DNA from: DATGMS01 sp040905145
GTDB taxonomy: Bacteria; Bacteroidota; Bacteroidia; Cytophagales; Cyclobacteriaceae
NCBI GenBank assembly: GCA_040905145.1
Contig: JBBDSC010000217.1
Location: 1 to 64,000 of the forward strand
Reading direction: 5' to 3'
Length of the DNA stretch: 64,000 nucleotides
Shown here: positions 37,269 through 46,993 of the stretch, in pieces
How the letters are laid out: every line of letters starts with the position of its first letter
Position numbering within the stretch: position 1 is the stretch's first letter
Position numbers and translations under genes: made by a program
The notes under the pieces: model-generated
Databases searched by the model: none
The model's input: the letters and a program-made list of their open reading frames with translations, nothing else
What the model was told of the DNA's origin: nothing

Positions 37269-38392
37269 TCATTTTTCCTCATCCAATGAAGCCATAGATT
37301 CCAGCATCATCAGGCCACTCAACTGTACGGAAGCATCGATCACCGCATCGGAAGATTTATCCCAGGAAGGGCCAATCAGCAATTGCGGTCTCTTTATATT
37401 GGCATACACAGTCTCAGCATTATGCCGGAGAAAATCCATATAAGCATTACTACGATCTTTGGGCAAGTCAACATTTTGTATCATATAAGTCATATAACGG
37501 ACCAGAATCCCTTTGAACAGACCGCCATCTCCCATACCCTCGCTTCGCAGGACACCTCCAGGTGCAAAATGGGCGTCCTTGACCACATGATTAGCGGTGC
37601 GTATGGCATCGTCCAAATAGGTTTGGTCATTGGTAACAAGGAAAAGCTCTACTGCAGCACCTATATAAACCCCTTGGTTATAGGTGAATTTCCAACCCTT
37701 ATCGATCTCATTATCCCCATTCCGGTTTATCCCATCCCACACCAATCCTGTACTTGGGTCCACCAGATTGGTTTTCTGCCAATGATAGATACGTTTGGCC
37801 CATTCCAAATCTTCCGGGCGGTTTTTCTCCTTAAAAAGCCGTGCCGCCAGGATCACCGCAGGTGCATTGGCCGGGGTATTTTTATAATCCAATTGTGTTT
37901 TCCTCCAAGCTATCCCCCCACCCTGATGATCGTTCCACCCCTTCTTGATATCCTCCCAAAGGATTTCTGATACTTCCAGGTATTCCGCTTCCCCCGTTGC
38001 CCCATAGGCCCTTAGCGAAGAAAGAGCAAGCCATTCCATATCGTCGTAATAATTGTTCAGATAGCTGCCTTCGTTCATGGATTTAATGCCCCTTAGGACA
38101 GTTAGCATCTTCTCTTCATCCTCCAAATTGTCCCTGCGCATTTTAGCATCTACCAGCACATCCATCACATGGGCATTCCACCAATAATGAAAAGTCTGAT
38201 CTCCTCCATTGTTCTGGGCAAAATATTGACCGTTTTCTGAAATAAAAGCATTATAGGTAGCTAACTGCACCGAGTCCGCAATTGCTTTCCAATCATATTC
38301 CTTCCCCAGGGCAACAGGAATAGTTGCCTCCTCACTTTTTCCCGTTAAACAGGAAAAAGGGCTACTAAAGCCATCCGTAAAATTAACATCAT
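37269..38392 (-). pseudogene. Glycoside hydrolase family 76 gene, frameshifted in its signal peptide
   Basis: The mature part is a complete GH76 alpha-1,6-mannanase-like barrel of about 350 residues: ENGQYFAQNNGGDQTFHYWW at the start and the catalytic Asp pair in NYYDDMEWLALS. The longest open frame begins at a GTG (38270) inside the domain, but protein-like sequence continues upstream (KEYDWKAIADSVQ, then SCLTGKSEEAT). The ATG at 38392 opens MMLILRMALVALF, a lipoprotein signal, but in another frame. One extra T in the T5 run at 38354-38358 would restore VALFSC, so a one-base deletion is inferred. It may be a recent inactivation, a phase-variable tract or a sequencing error. Confidence 0.7.
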
Positions 38393-38570
38393 ATTTATTT
38401 TTAGAATGTTCTTGAAGTTTTTTAATGTTTGTAAATGTAATATTTTAGTTCTATTCCCTTCCATCCTATTTATAAAAAATTACTTAATCCATAATAATCC
38501 TAAAAGAAACAAAGAGGATTAAAAAATTCTTTTTAGGAATCTTAATTTTTTTTATTTCCTTGGACCAGAT

Positions 38571-39124
38571 TTTAAAATTATCAAACCCCAAAATAATAAT
38601 ACCGACTCCGAATTGCTGGCCCTGATCCGGAAGGGCGAGCGTGAAGCATTTAATACAGTCTACGAAAGATATTGGCTCAAGCTTTACAGGTTGGCATTTG
38701 ATAAAATCCAATCCAGTGATGAAGCAGAGGATATGGTACAGGATTTATTTATTTCATTATGGATGAAAAGAAAATCCCTGTTATCCATATTTCTTTGTCT
38801 GCCTATCTTTTTGAAATGTACCTCACCAGGGCAATTATACTCTTCATACAGGGAGATGTGGCAGGTGCAATCCATGATGTAAATGTCATTCGGGAGCGGG
38901 CTGGGCTTGAACCTCTCTCCACCGTCACGGAGCAGGACATCCACAACGAGCGGATCAAAGAAATGTCCCAGAAGGAGACCGGCTTGATTGTGCGTGCACT
39001 TAAACTCCCCATCCTTCCAGGAGACAGGGATCCGAGTCTGCCAACGAGCACCATATCTTAATAGTGATTTTATTTTGCCATACCCCAAGCAGAATATGAT
39101 CTTAATGGTGGTTACAATAATTGA
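38571..39124 (+). pseudogene. Fusion remnant: ECF sigma factor 5' part joined to SusD 3' part
   Basis: The first part encodes region 2 of a FecI-like ECF sigma factor (SELLALIRKGEREAFNTVYE, then DEAEDMVQDLFISLWMKR), without a clear ATG start. A frameshift follows, the sigma-like LSAYLF reappears in another frame, and it runs straight into a SusD C-terminus: EMYLTRA, GDVAGAIHDVNVIRERAGLE, then PGDRDPSLPT. Near 39059 the frame meets TAA TAG TGA, while the tail continues in shifted frames as APYLNSDFILPYP and QAEYDLNGGYNN to the TGA at 39122. I infer a deletion from sigma factor to susD that removed the anti-sigma, susC and most of susD, followed by further indels. Confidence 0.7.
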
Positions 39125-39200
39125 AAGTAATGATAACATTCACCAGCCATTTGTAGGATTTGATGCCAATTAAAGGATAATAAAAAACGTTCTGGAAAAT

Positions 39201-39575
39201 TCAGAACCTAACATATCTCCAGGCAACAACATTCGACATACACAAAGCCGGATGTCCGGTGAGATTAGTGATCTGAAGTTGCTTACCTCCATAAGTCGGT
39301 GTTATGATTACGTCATAAACCTGAAAAAGTGCATGTATTTGAGTGGGAGGATTAAATTACAAAGACGGCTTGGTGGCATTTTCAAGCTTGGATTTTCTCA
39401 ATTCTCCATATTCTTCCCGGTAGTTTTCAAGGTTGGTAAGCATGCTGTCCTTTTCGGCTTGTGAAAATTGCAGTCCGATTAAATTCTCGGAACCTACAAC
39501 ATCCTGAAAGGTGATGTCGGCCATATTATTTTCAGCAATAAAACCCAGTGAGAACAGGGTGGTATAATTACCTTA
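39201..39575 (-). pseudogene. Amidase gene reduced to its two ends
   Basis: On the minus strand one frame reads LFSLGFIAENNMADITFQDV and SENLIGLQFSQAEKDSMLTN up to ENATKPSL, the N-terminus of an exported amidase-signature enzyme. Then comes a TAA (39358-39360) where family members have a Tyr, followed by FNPP. The same frame then gives VYDVIITPTYGG, KQLQITNLTGHPALCM, the amidase C-terminus. The whole catalytic centre (Ser-cisSer-Lys region, about 350-400 residues) is missing. I infer an internal deletion plus a nonsense change. No valid start codon precedes the signal-like segment. Confidence 0.65.
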
Positions 39576-39689
39576 ATTTCATTTAAAAGCAAGTTTAAGC
39601 CTGCTTCATGGAACCATAAAGCACCGATAATCCTTATTATTTTTGATATCATCCCCCTGAACCTACCTTATTATTTTAACCAATAAGAA

Positions 39690-41033
39690 ATGATTAATAA
39701 AACATCTGAACCTGGAAATTTTTTAAAAACCATTTATTTCAAGCTTGAGCTTGGCATTATCACTGGATTGTTTGTTGTGATGGTTTGTTTATCCCTCTAC
39801 GGTTCACTTTCAGCCCAAACGTTAAATGGGCAAACGGATCAAGATACCACTATCATAAAATCCACGGATACCTTAAGTCAAGATGTCATTTCGGTATTCA
39901 TTGATTGTCAGTCTTGTGATAACAGTTGGATACGTCAAGAAATCAATTTTGTGAATTATGTAAGAGATCCGCAATTAGGTCAACTTCACCTCTTTATCAC
40001 CACACAGGGTACTGCCGGGGGTGGCCGCACCTTCACACTTTCTTTTATTGGCAAAAAAAGTTTCCAGGGTATCAACAACACTCTTACTTATACCTCACTC
40101 CCAACCAACACCCGAGACGAAGAAAGAGAAGGCTTGAATGCCATGGTCAAATTGGGTTTGGTGCCTTATGTGGCTCATACTCCAATGGCCAATAAACTCT
40201 TGCTCACTGTTTCAGACCAAGAAATTGACCCAATATCTGAAAAAGATAAATGGCAAAACTGGATTTTTGAATTGTATGGGGGCATTGACTTTTCAAAAGA
40301 AACAAGTAAAAGTGCACTTGACCTCCGATATGGTTTTTATGCAGATCATATTACCGAAACTTGGCGAATTCGGTTCCGGCCTTATTTTAATTATAACAAA
40401 AGGAATTTTGAGAGGGATGAGGAAGTAATTAAGAGCATTCTCCACAGAAATGGTTTTGATGGAACAGTTGTAAGAAGTATCAACAATCACTGGTCAGTAG
40501 GTTTATTTACAGAGGTCCTCTCCTCGACCTATAATAATTTTAAATTAGGATATTCTGTATTCCCGGCCATTGAATACAGCTTATTTCCCTATAAGGAGGC
40601 ACTTCGTAAGGAAATTACCATCGCTTACAGTGCAGGGTACGATAGCCGAACATACATGGAAGAGACAATCTATGGGAAATTAAAGGAATCGCTTCCCCGT
40701 CATGCACTGGAAATAGGGGTGAGGATAAGACAGCCATGGGGTTCATTGAGGGTGGAACTGGAAGGGTCTCAATTTTTACATGATTTGAGTAAAAAGCGTG
40801 TTTCCTTCGAAAGCAACCTTTCCTGGAGAATATATAAAGGCTTGTCAGTCAATTTTTCCTCTGAACTTGACATTGTTCGTGATCAATTGTCTCTTCCAAA
40901 GGGTGATGTTTCTCTGGAGGACCTCCTGCTGCAACAACGGCAATTGGCAACCAGCTTTGGGGTTTCGATGGCTGTTGGGGTCAGCTATAGCTTTGGGTCC
41001 ATTTATAATAGCATTGTCAATACCAGGCTTTGA
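39690..41033 (+). CDS. Hypothetical exported protein, probable outer-membrane beta-barrel
   Basis: A 447-residue protein with an N-terminal hydrophobic segment (GIITGLFVVMVCLSLYGSL) and the signature VFIDCQSCDNSWIRQEINFV. Its C-terminal two thirds have alternating polar/hydrophobic strands typical of outer-membrane barrels, and it ends in a strand-like segment after VSYSFGSIYNS. I recognise the type from uncharacterised Bacteroidota proteins but not a named function. It is flanked by gene debris on one side and the rhamnose cluster on the other, and appears intact. Confidence 0.6.
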   Translation: MINKTSEPGNFLKTIYFKLELGIITGLFVVMVCLSLYGSLSAQTLNGQTDQDTTIIKSTDTLSQDVISVFIDCQSCDNSWIRQEINFVNYVRDPQLGQLHLFITTQGTAGGGRTFTLSFIGKKSFQGINNTLTYTSLPTNTRDEEREGLNAMVKLGLVPYVAHTPMANKLLLTVSDQEIDPISEKDKWQNWIFELYGGIDFSKETSKSALDLRYGFYADHITETWRIRFRPYFNYNKRNFERDEEVIKSILHRNGFDGTVVRSINNHWSVGLFTEVLSSTYNNFKLGYSVFPAIEYSLFPYKEALRKEITIAYSAGYDSRTYMEETIYGKLKESLPRHALEIGVRIRQPWGSLRVELEGSQFLHDLSKKRVSFESNLSWRIYKGLSVNFSSELDIVRDQLSLPKGDVSLEDLLLQQRQLATSFGVSMAVGVSYSFGSIYNSIVNTRL

Positions 41034-41116
41034 GGTAGGGGGTAAATTTTGCGATGCTTAGTGGACCCTTTGGGGTAAAAAGTTTTACCTCACAGGATTT
41101 CCAAGGGGCTGAGTAA

Positions 41117-42046
41117 CTAGGGCTTGCTCAATTTTTCCATCCAATTAATACAATTTTGCGTCCATTTTTTGTGCGATCCATCTGCATTGACGGCTAGAGA
41201 ATAGCCATGCCCCCCTTTGGGATAAAGGTGCATTTCTACTGCTACTTCCTGCTTGATCAATGCTTCATAAAACAAAAGGCTGTGTTGAACAGGAACTGCC
41301 GGGTCATCCTGGGAATGAAAAATAAAAGTAGGTGGGGTATCCCCCGTTACTTGTAATTCGTTGGAATAAAGGTTTACCAACTCCTCTGAAGGGGATTTTC
41401 CCAAAAGATTATTTCTGGAACCAATATGGGAAATATGCTTCTTTAGGGAAACCACCGGATAACCCAGAACCATAAAATCAGGTCTGCTGCTTATCTTTTC
41501 AATAGGGTCTGAGGAAGCCACATTCCCTGGGTCAAAATGAGTGCCAAGAGTGGACGCCAAATGCCCCCCGGCAGAAAATCCCATAATGCCGATTTGATCA
41601 GGTCGGATATTCCACTCCTCGGCATGGTGCCTCGTCATCCTTAAAGCCCTTTTTGCATCTGCTAAAGGAACATGCTGTGGTTCCGTTTGGCTTTCGGAGG
41701 AAGGTAAACGGTACTTTAAAACGATGGCAGCAATACCATAACTATTGAGCCACTTGGCAATATCAGTGCCCTCCCAATCATAGGCCAGTATCCCATACCC
41801 TCCTCCGGGACAAATTACCACTGCCTGTTGCGTAGCATTTTTTTTTGAAGGCAGAAAAACCTGGATGGAAGGGTCCTGTACTTTCGAGACTACTAAAATG
41901 TCATCTTTCCGGATTTCCTCCTTTTCATCAGAAGGTTTGGCATACGGAACAGCACCGGAATACAATGGAATGGTAATGGGATCAAATTGAGAGAAGGCTT
42001 GTCCGGTAACCATAAATGTCAGAAAAATCAGGAGGCAGTATTTCAT
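41117..42046 (-). CDS. Alpha/beta hydrolase, BD-FAE-like acetyl/feruloyl esterase (secreted)
   Basis: A 309-residue exported esterase with signal peptide (LLIFLTFMVTGQAFS). The oxyanion loop is CPGGGYGILAYDWEG, the nucleophile is in GFSAGGHLAS, the Asp is in HSQDDPAVP and the His in KGGHGYSLA. The catalytic triad is complete. It follows the FGGY kinase gene by 17 bases, so it is probably the last gene of the rhamnose operon. It may remove acetyl or other acyl groups from rhamnose-containing glycans. An eroded paralogue lies at 56578-56797. Confidence 0.88.
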   Translation of the reverse strand: MKYCLLIFLTFMVTGQAFSQFDPITIPLYSGAVPYAKPSDEKEEIRKDDILVVSKVQDPSIQVFLPSKKNATQQAVVICPGGGYGILAYDWEGTDIAKWLNSYGIAAIVLKYRLPSSESQTEPQHVPLADAKRALRMTRHHAEEWNIRPDQIGIMGFSAGGHLASTLGTHFDPGNVASSDPIEKISSRPDFMVLGYPVVSLKKHISHIGSRNNLLGKSPSEELVNLYSNELQVTGDTPPTFIFHSQDDPAVPVQHSLLFYEALIKQEVAVEMHLYPKGGHGYSLAVNADGSHKKWTQNCINWMEKLSKP

Positions 42047-42063
42047 AGTGTATTAATTTAATT

Positions 42064-43395
42064 TTATGTGGATTCATCAAGCATTAAGGCTGCCCCATAG
42101 GCAGAGCCTAAAGGAAAGTCAGAAAATTCCAAAGTATAGCCATCCAAAAAATGCTGGAGCAACCGGATAAAAACCTGATTGTGAACAAAGCCTCCATCAA
42201 TAAAAACCTTTTTGATAGGGGCACTTCCCTGGGCCAACTTCAGAGAAGCCACCTGCATTCGGGTCAACCCCCAAATAACCTGATGATAGGCCTCTTCATA
42301 ACTGGAAAAAGATTCGGGATGCCAGTTGCTTTCAGGAAAAACTTCATTGACCAGTGGGGTTTTGGCAATAGTAGCAGGATAAAAGCTATTTTCTATTCTT
42401 CTTTGTTCAATTTGACCAATTATCATTTCATCCGGAACAATGGTCTTGTAATATTTTTCGGGCTTATTAAAAATTCTATTCAATTGCAACAGTTGATGGT
42501 CCAGTTCATAACCCAGAAGGAAGCGGCTTGCCTTTACCATTTTGCCATGGATGGAGAGAAAGTTAAGGCAATCGTTCTGCAAATCCGAAAAGTCCAGATT
42601 TTCTTCAGGATAAGGATTAAGGGAAATACTCCAGGTTCCGGTAGAAATCAATAGAAAAGGTTCTTTTACCTTAACCAGGTAAGAGGCCAAAGCCGAAGAA
42701 CTGTCATGTATTCCTACTCCGACTTTAACCTTTTGTCCGCATATTTCCTTTTCAAAGTAATGGGTGGTAGGGACAATTTCAGGAAGAAGGGAATCAATAC
42801 CCTCTTCATATACCCATTCATGATAATCGCTTTTTGCAAAATCCCATAATTTGGTATGACAGCCTATGGAAGTGGGCTCACTCACTGCCTCTCCTGTAAA
42901 CAAATAGGAAACATATTGAGGGAGATGGAGGGAATACTTTATCTGATTGAAGACATCAGGCCTTTTTCTTTTCAGCCAATATATCAGTAAGCCGGAATTG
43001 AGCATGCCCAATGTAGGAGAGGCTGTGGTTAAATTGATGGCTGCTTCGGAATATTTTCCATAAAATTCTTCATGCAAGTCCTCAGGGAAATCTTTCAAAT
43101 AATTGTAGATAGGAGCGACAGGTTCTCCATCTTCATTGATGTGCACAAGCGAAGCGCCATAGGTAGAGAAATTAAGGGCTTTCAGCACATATTCTTCTGA
43201 TTCACAAATAATTTGTACTTTTTCCCTGACCCAATCCGTAAGTTTAACCAGATCATCGCATTCCTCACCATCTTCATCCTGTATTAATGGTATTTTAATA
43301 TATTCTTCATTGATTTCCTGAAACTGTTCATCAAACAGGAAAAACTTTTTATTGGTTTTACCAATGTCAAATATTGCTATTACCGGTTGGGCCAT
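42064..43395 (-). CDS. rhaB: FGGY family carbohydrate kinase, probable L-rhamnulokinase
   Basis: A 443-residue sugar kinase with the N-terminal phosphate-binding strand AIFDIGKTNKKFFLFDE and the second-domain motif VFIDGGFVHNQVFIRLLQ. Both FGGY actin-like domains are present at normal length. It lies 122 bases downstream of an L-rhamnose isomerase gene on the same strand, which points to L-rhamnulose as substrate. Fuculokinase-like activity cannot be excluded from sequence alone. Confidence 0.85.
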   Translation of the reverse strand: MAQPVIAIFDIGKTNKKFFLFDEQFQEINEEYIKIPLIQDEDGEECDDLVKLTDWVREKVQIICESEEYVLKALNFSTYGASLVHINEDGEPVAPIYNYLKDFPEDLHEEFYGKYSEAAINLTTASPTLGMLNSGLLIYWLKRKRPDVFNQIKYSLHLPQYVSYLFTGEAVSEPTSIGCHTKLWDFAKSDYHEWVYEEGIDSLLPEIVPTTHYFEKEICGQKVKVGVGIHDSSSALASYLVKVKEPFLLISTGTWSISLNPYPEENLDFSDLQNDCLNFLSIHGKMVKASRFLLGYELDHQLLQLNRIFNKPEKYYKTIVPDEMIIGQIEQRRIENSFYPATIAKTPLVNEVFPESNWHPESFSSYEEAYHQVIWGLTRMQVASLKLAQGSAPIKKVFIDGGFVHNQVFIRLLQHFLDGYTLEFSDFPLGSAYGAALMLDEST

Positions 43396-43517
43396 ATCTT
43401 GGTTTTGAAATTTGAAAATGTTTTTAATAGGTCATCTTCCCTCACAGAAGGAAAAAAAGCCGTAAAAGGTAAAGTATTCAGCATGACGGGCCACTTTCCT
43501 GCCCCAATGGCGTAATA

Positions 43518-44801
43518 CTATAAGCCTGTGGAAACGGCCTGTTCCCCTCTTTCTTTGATCAATTGGAGCCGTACATTTATTTTTCTATAGACGACCAAAG
43601 GATTAAAAGTGCCCCCTGATTGAATTCTTGCTTCTGCCAAAAGAGGCCTAACATCCATCCGGTAAGCTTCCTGCAATACCTCCTGGGCCAATGCGGGATC
43701 ATTCCTCTCCCTTGCTTGTTCTAAAGCAGTCCTATCTACCAACAATGCCTGTGCATAGGCAATTTTAATCGCTTCGATGGATTGGAGCAGATCTTCCAGG
43801 GGATCTTTAAGGTTATGGCTCGCATCAATCATCCATGCAGGACTCGGGTTATGGGAAGTGGTATCTTCCATTCCTTCCACCAACTCATTAAAGATAAGGA
43901 ATAACTGATAAGGTTTAATTGACCCTACCGTCAGATCATCATCCCCATATTTGGAATCATTAAAATGGAAACCGCCCAACTTGCCTTCCATCATGAGAGT
44001 GGCCACGATCTGTTCTATATTGGTGTTGGGAAGATGATGTCCCAAGTCGACCAAACTAAAGGCCTGATCGCCTAATTTTGAGGCAAGGAGATGAGAGGTG
44101 CCCCAATCTTGGATTACAGTGGAATAGAAGTTGGGCTCATAGGGTTTATATTCAATAAATATTTTCCAATCCTTGGGCATTCCTGAATAGATTTCCCCTA
44201 GGGAGGCAAATGTCCGTTGAAAGGCTTTTTTAAAATTAAGCTGCCCAGGAAAGGAAGATCCATCGGCCAGCCAAACAGTAAGGGATTTTGATCCGAGTGC
44301 ATTTCCATACTTTATTACTTCCAGGTTATGGTCAATGGCCTGTTGCCTCACCTTGGGATCTGTATGGCAAAGGGAACCGAATTTATAAGAATAAGGCTGC
44401 CCGGATTGATCCTGAAAAGTGTTTGAATTAACTGCATCAAAAGACAGGTCATGGGAAGCCGCCAATGCTTGGATCGCTGGAACATCTCCGGGAATATCCC
44501 AAGGAATATGAAGCGATATGGATCCGCAAGATCGGTTTAAGGCATGGAGCAAGCCCACATCTTCTATTTTTTCTTCCAGGGTGCGTGGCTCTCCTCCACC
44601 GGAAAATCTTCCAAATCGCGTACCTCCGGTGCCTAAGGCCCAACTGGGAATGGCAATCTGGAAGTCCTTGATCTTACCTATTACATGATGAAAATCAATA
44701 GCTTTTTTTTCCAACCTCCCCTTCAAATAATTAAAACTCTCCCGGTGATCCGGGAGAGTCTGTTCATTATGGGCTGCTATTAATTGATCCTCTACACGCA
44801 T
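43518..44801 (-). CDS. rhaI: L-rhamnose isomerase (RhaI-type sugar isomerase)
   Basis: A 427-residue TIM-barrel isomerase of the RhaI type. FQIAIPSWALGTGGTRFGRF near the N-terminus and the metal-binding segments IFIEYKPYEP, SLVDLGHHLP and GFHFNDSKYGDDD are visible. It converts L-rhamnose to L-rhamnulose in the cytoplasm. It is separated by two bases from the aldolase/dehydrogenase gene upstream, so the two are clearly co-transcribed. Confidence 0.92.
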   Translation of the reverse strand: MRVEDQLIAAHNEQTLPDHRESFNYLKGRLEKKAIDFHHVIGKIKDFQIAIPSWALGTGGTRFGRFSGGGEPRTLEEKIEDVGLLHALNRSCGSISLHIPWDIPGDVPAIQALAASHDLSFDAVNSNTFQDQSGQPYSYKFGSLCHTDPKVRQQAIDHNLEVIKYGNALGSKSLTVWLADGSSFPGQLNFKKAFQRTFASLGEIYSGMPKDWKIFIEYKPYEPNFYSTVIQDWGTSHLLASKLGDQAFSLVDLGHHLPNTNIEQIVATLMMEGKLGGFHFNDSKYGDDDLTVGSIKPYQLFLIFNELVEGMEDTTSHNPSPAWMIDASHNLKDPLEDLLQSIEAIKIAYAQALLVDRTALEQARERNDPALAQEVLQEAYRMDVRPLLAEARIQSGGTFNPLVVYRKINVRLQLIKERGEQAVSTGL

Positions 44802-44803
44802 AT

Positions 44804-46912
44804 TTATCTTACAAAGGCGGCAGCGACCCCACCATCTACATTTAATATATTGCCTGTGCTCTTGCTCAAATTTCCTCCTACAAAAGCAAATACGCCATTG
44901 GCGATATCCTCCACACCGATGATCTCATTTAAGATCGTGCGTTTGGCATAAAATGCAGGCAGTTCTTCTACTGATATGCCGTAGGCTTTTGCCCTTCCTG
45001 CTGCCCATTCACCTTCCCAGATTTTACTTCCTTCGATGACAGCATCAGGGTTGACTACATTGACCCGGATTTTATCCTTTCCTAATTCAGCAGCCAATAA
45101 ACGGCTCATATGGACTTGCGCGGCTTTTGCGGTACCATAACCCACATTGTTTGGACCGGAAACCAAGGCATTCTTACTGGCAATGTTAATGATGTCCCCA
45201 CCTTGCGCCTGAGCCCTCAGGATTCCCACGGCAGCTTTGGATACTGCAAATTGGCCCTTCACCAAGATGTTTTGTAACAGGTCCCATTCTTCCTCGGAGG
45301 TATTTTCCAAAGGCTTGGAAATGGCTATTCCCGCACAATTTACCACGATGTCCACACCTCCGAACTTATAAATCGCCTCTTTAAAAGCTTCCTTGATATC
45401 ATCAGGATTAACGACATCCATTAGAGCCCCGGCACCGGTATCTTTACCATAGGTAGCTACAGCCTCATCCAGCCTCTCCTCATTGATGTCGGTAATAAAT
45501 ACACATGCCCCTTCTTTGGCCAATTTGTCGGCTATGGCTTTGCCAATGCCTCCCGCACCACCCGTGATCAGGGCAATTTTCCTGGAAAGTGGCTGCTCCT
45601 TGGGCATTCGTTGAAGTTTGGCTTCCTCCAATAACCAGTATTCAATATCAAAGGCTTCTTGAAGTGGTAAAGAAACATAGGTTGAAATGGCTTCTGCACC
45701 TTTCATGACATTAATGGCATTGACGTAAAATTCACTCGCCACCCGGGCCGTTTGCTTGTTTTTTGCATAAGAGAACATCCCCACGCCGGGCCATAATATG
45801 ATTACCGGATTGGCATCCCTGATAGCAGGGCTGTTAGGTCCTTTATGGTCTTCATAATATTTGGTGTAATAATTCCTGTATATTTCAAACTCCTTTTCAA
45901 GTTTCGTTTTGATCCATTCCATGTCACCAAGGTCGACGTCCGCTGGAAAATCCAAAACCAAAGGCCTGATTTTAGTCCTCAGAAAATGATCGGGACAACT
46001 CGTTCCCAATGGGGCAAGCTTCTCCAGATCATTGCTGTTTATGAATTCCATAACCCGATCATCATCTGTAAAATGACCAATCATCCGGGCTTGACTTGAG
46101 GCTAATCCCCTCAACACGGGGGCTAATTTTGTGGCTTGGTCTTTTCTTTCTTCTGGTTTTAAAGAAGAAACTTTCTGGCCTCCGAAGACAGGACGTTTTT
46201 TACCATAATTCTCCTCAAGATAAACAGAGGCTTTGTCTATCACCTCCAGACTGTTGACATAACATTCATAAGAAGTGTCTCCCCAGGTAAAAAGTCCATG
46301 TCCCCCCAGCATGATTCCCCTTATTCCCGGATTTTCTTTTAAGGCTTTTTCCAATTCCAAGGCCAACTCAAATCCGGGCCTACGCCAAGGAACCCAGGCA
46401 ATTTGTCCTTCAAAAAGTTCTTGGGTAATTTTTTCCCCTTCTTTAGAAGCAGCTATGGCTATGGCCGCATCCGGGTGAAGGTGATCAATATGTTTGAAAG
46501 GCAAAAAAGCATGCAGGGGGGTGTCAATGGACGGTGCTTTGGAGTCCAGGTCATAAAGGCTATGGTTGAACAGCCCGACCATTTCATCTTCAAATTCCAG
46601 TCCCCGGTAGACATTTTTTAAGGAATGCAACTTCTCTACATACAGAGCGGCCAAGCCGCTTCTTGTAAGGGTTCCGATATCACCCCCTGATCCTTTTATC
46701 CACATTACTTCCTTGTCCTGTTGAGTAAGTGGGTCCTTTTCAATGGTTTTACAACTGGTATTGCCTCCCCCGTAATTTGTAATTCTTAAATCAGCTCCCA
46801 GTATATTTGAACGATAAATCAAAAGTGCTACCTGATCATCTTTAAGTTCATCTTCTTTCTCTTTATCCCAAAGATAATCTACGTGTTTGAAGGTGTTTTC
46901 CATAGTACTCAT
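44804..46912 (-). CDS. rhaD: Bifunctional rhamnulose-1-phosphate aldolase/lactaldehyde dehydrogenase
   Basis: About 702 residues from the ATG at 46912 (MSTMENTFKHVDYLWD). An open frame extends upstream to 47071, but those 53 residues are not family-like and would overlap the control region. Residues 1-430 form a class II aldolase (GGGNTSCK, HPDAAIAI, LGGHGLFTWGD). The C-terminal part is a short-chain dehydrogenase with nucleotide motif ITGGAGGIGKAIA and the active-site segment YGTAKAA. It splits rhamnulose-1-P into DHAP and L-lactaldehyde and oxidises the aldehyde to L-lactate. It is the first gene of the rha operon. Confidence 0.93.
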   Translation of the reverse strand: MSTMENTFKHVDYLWDKEKEDELKDDQVALLIYRSNILGADLRITNYGGGNTSCKTIEKDPLTQQDKEVMWIKGSGGDIGTLTRSGLAALYVEKLHSLKNVYRGLEFEDEMVGLFNHSLYDLDSKAPSIDTPLHAFLPFKHIDHLHPDAAIAIAASKEGEKITQELFEGQIAWVPWRRPGFELALELEKALKENPGIRGIMLGGHGLFTWGDTSYECYVNSLEVIDKASVYLEENYGKKRPVFGGQKVSSLKPEERKDQATKLAPVLRGLASSQARMIGHFTDDDRVMEFINSNDLEKLAPLGTSCPDHFLRTKIRPLVLDFPADVDLGDMEWIKTKLEKEFEIYRNYYTKYYEDHKGPNSPAIRDANPVIILWPGVGMFSYAKNKQTARVASEFYVNAINVMKGAEAISTYVSLPLQEAFDIEYWLLEEAKLQRMPKEQPLSRKIALITGGAGGIGKAIADKLAKEGACVFITDINEERLDEAVATYGKDTGAGALMDVVNPDDIKEAFKEAIYKFGGVDIVVNCAGIAISKPLENTSEEEWDLLQNILVKGQFAVSKAAVGILRAQAQGGDIINIASKNALVSGPNNVGYGTAKAAQVHMSRLLAAELGKDKIRVNVVNPDAVIEGSKIWEGEWAAGRAKAYGISVEELPAFYAKRTILNEIIGVEDIANGVFAFVGGNLSKSTGNILNVDGGVAAAFVR

Positions 46913-46946
46913 ATATTTTATAATGGTTTTAGTTTTGAAATAAAAG

Positions 46947-46993
46947 CGAATATAATTTCCGGTTTCCGATAAACTGTCCTGTTCTGTACTGTT
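46947..46993 (-). promoter_or_regulatory. rhaD promoter with ACAGGACA site and CTGTN repeats
   Basis: Reading on the minus strand, ACAGGACA (46982-46975) is followed after 20 bases by TATATTCG (46954-46947), one mismatch from the TAnnTTTG -7 element, 34 bases before the rhaD ATG. On the plus strand the site is four CTGT units, each separated by one base (46974-46992). The same octamer-to--7 spacing occurs at lutA and the permease gene. Confidence 0.5.

Noticed and set aside
39059..39067. Three consecutive stops TAA TAG TGA in one frame, as in engineered or insulated sequences
   Set aside because: Neighbouring frames continue the SusD C-terminus (APYLNSDFILPYP), so the triple stop is simply what a frameshifted natural coding sequence shows.
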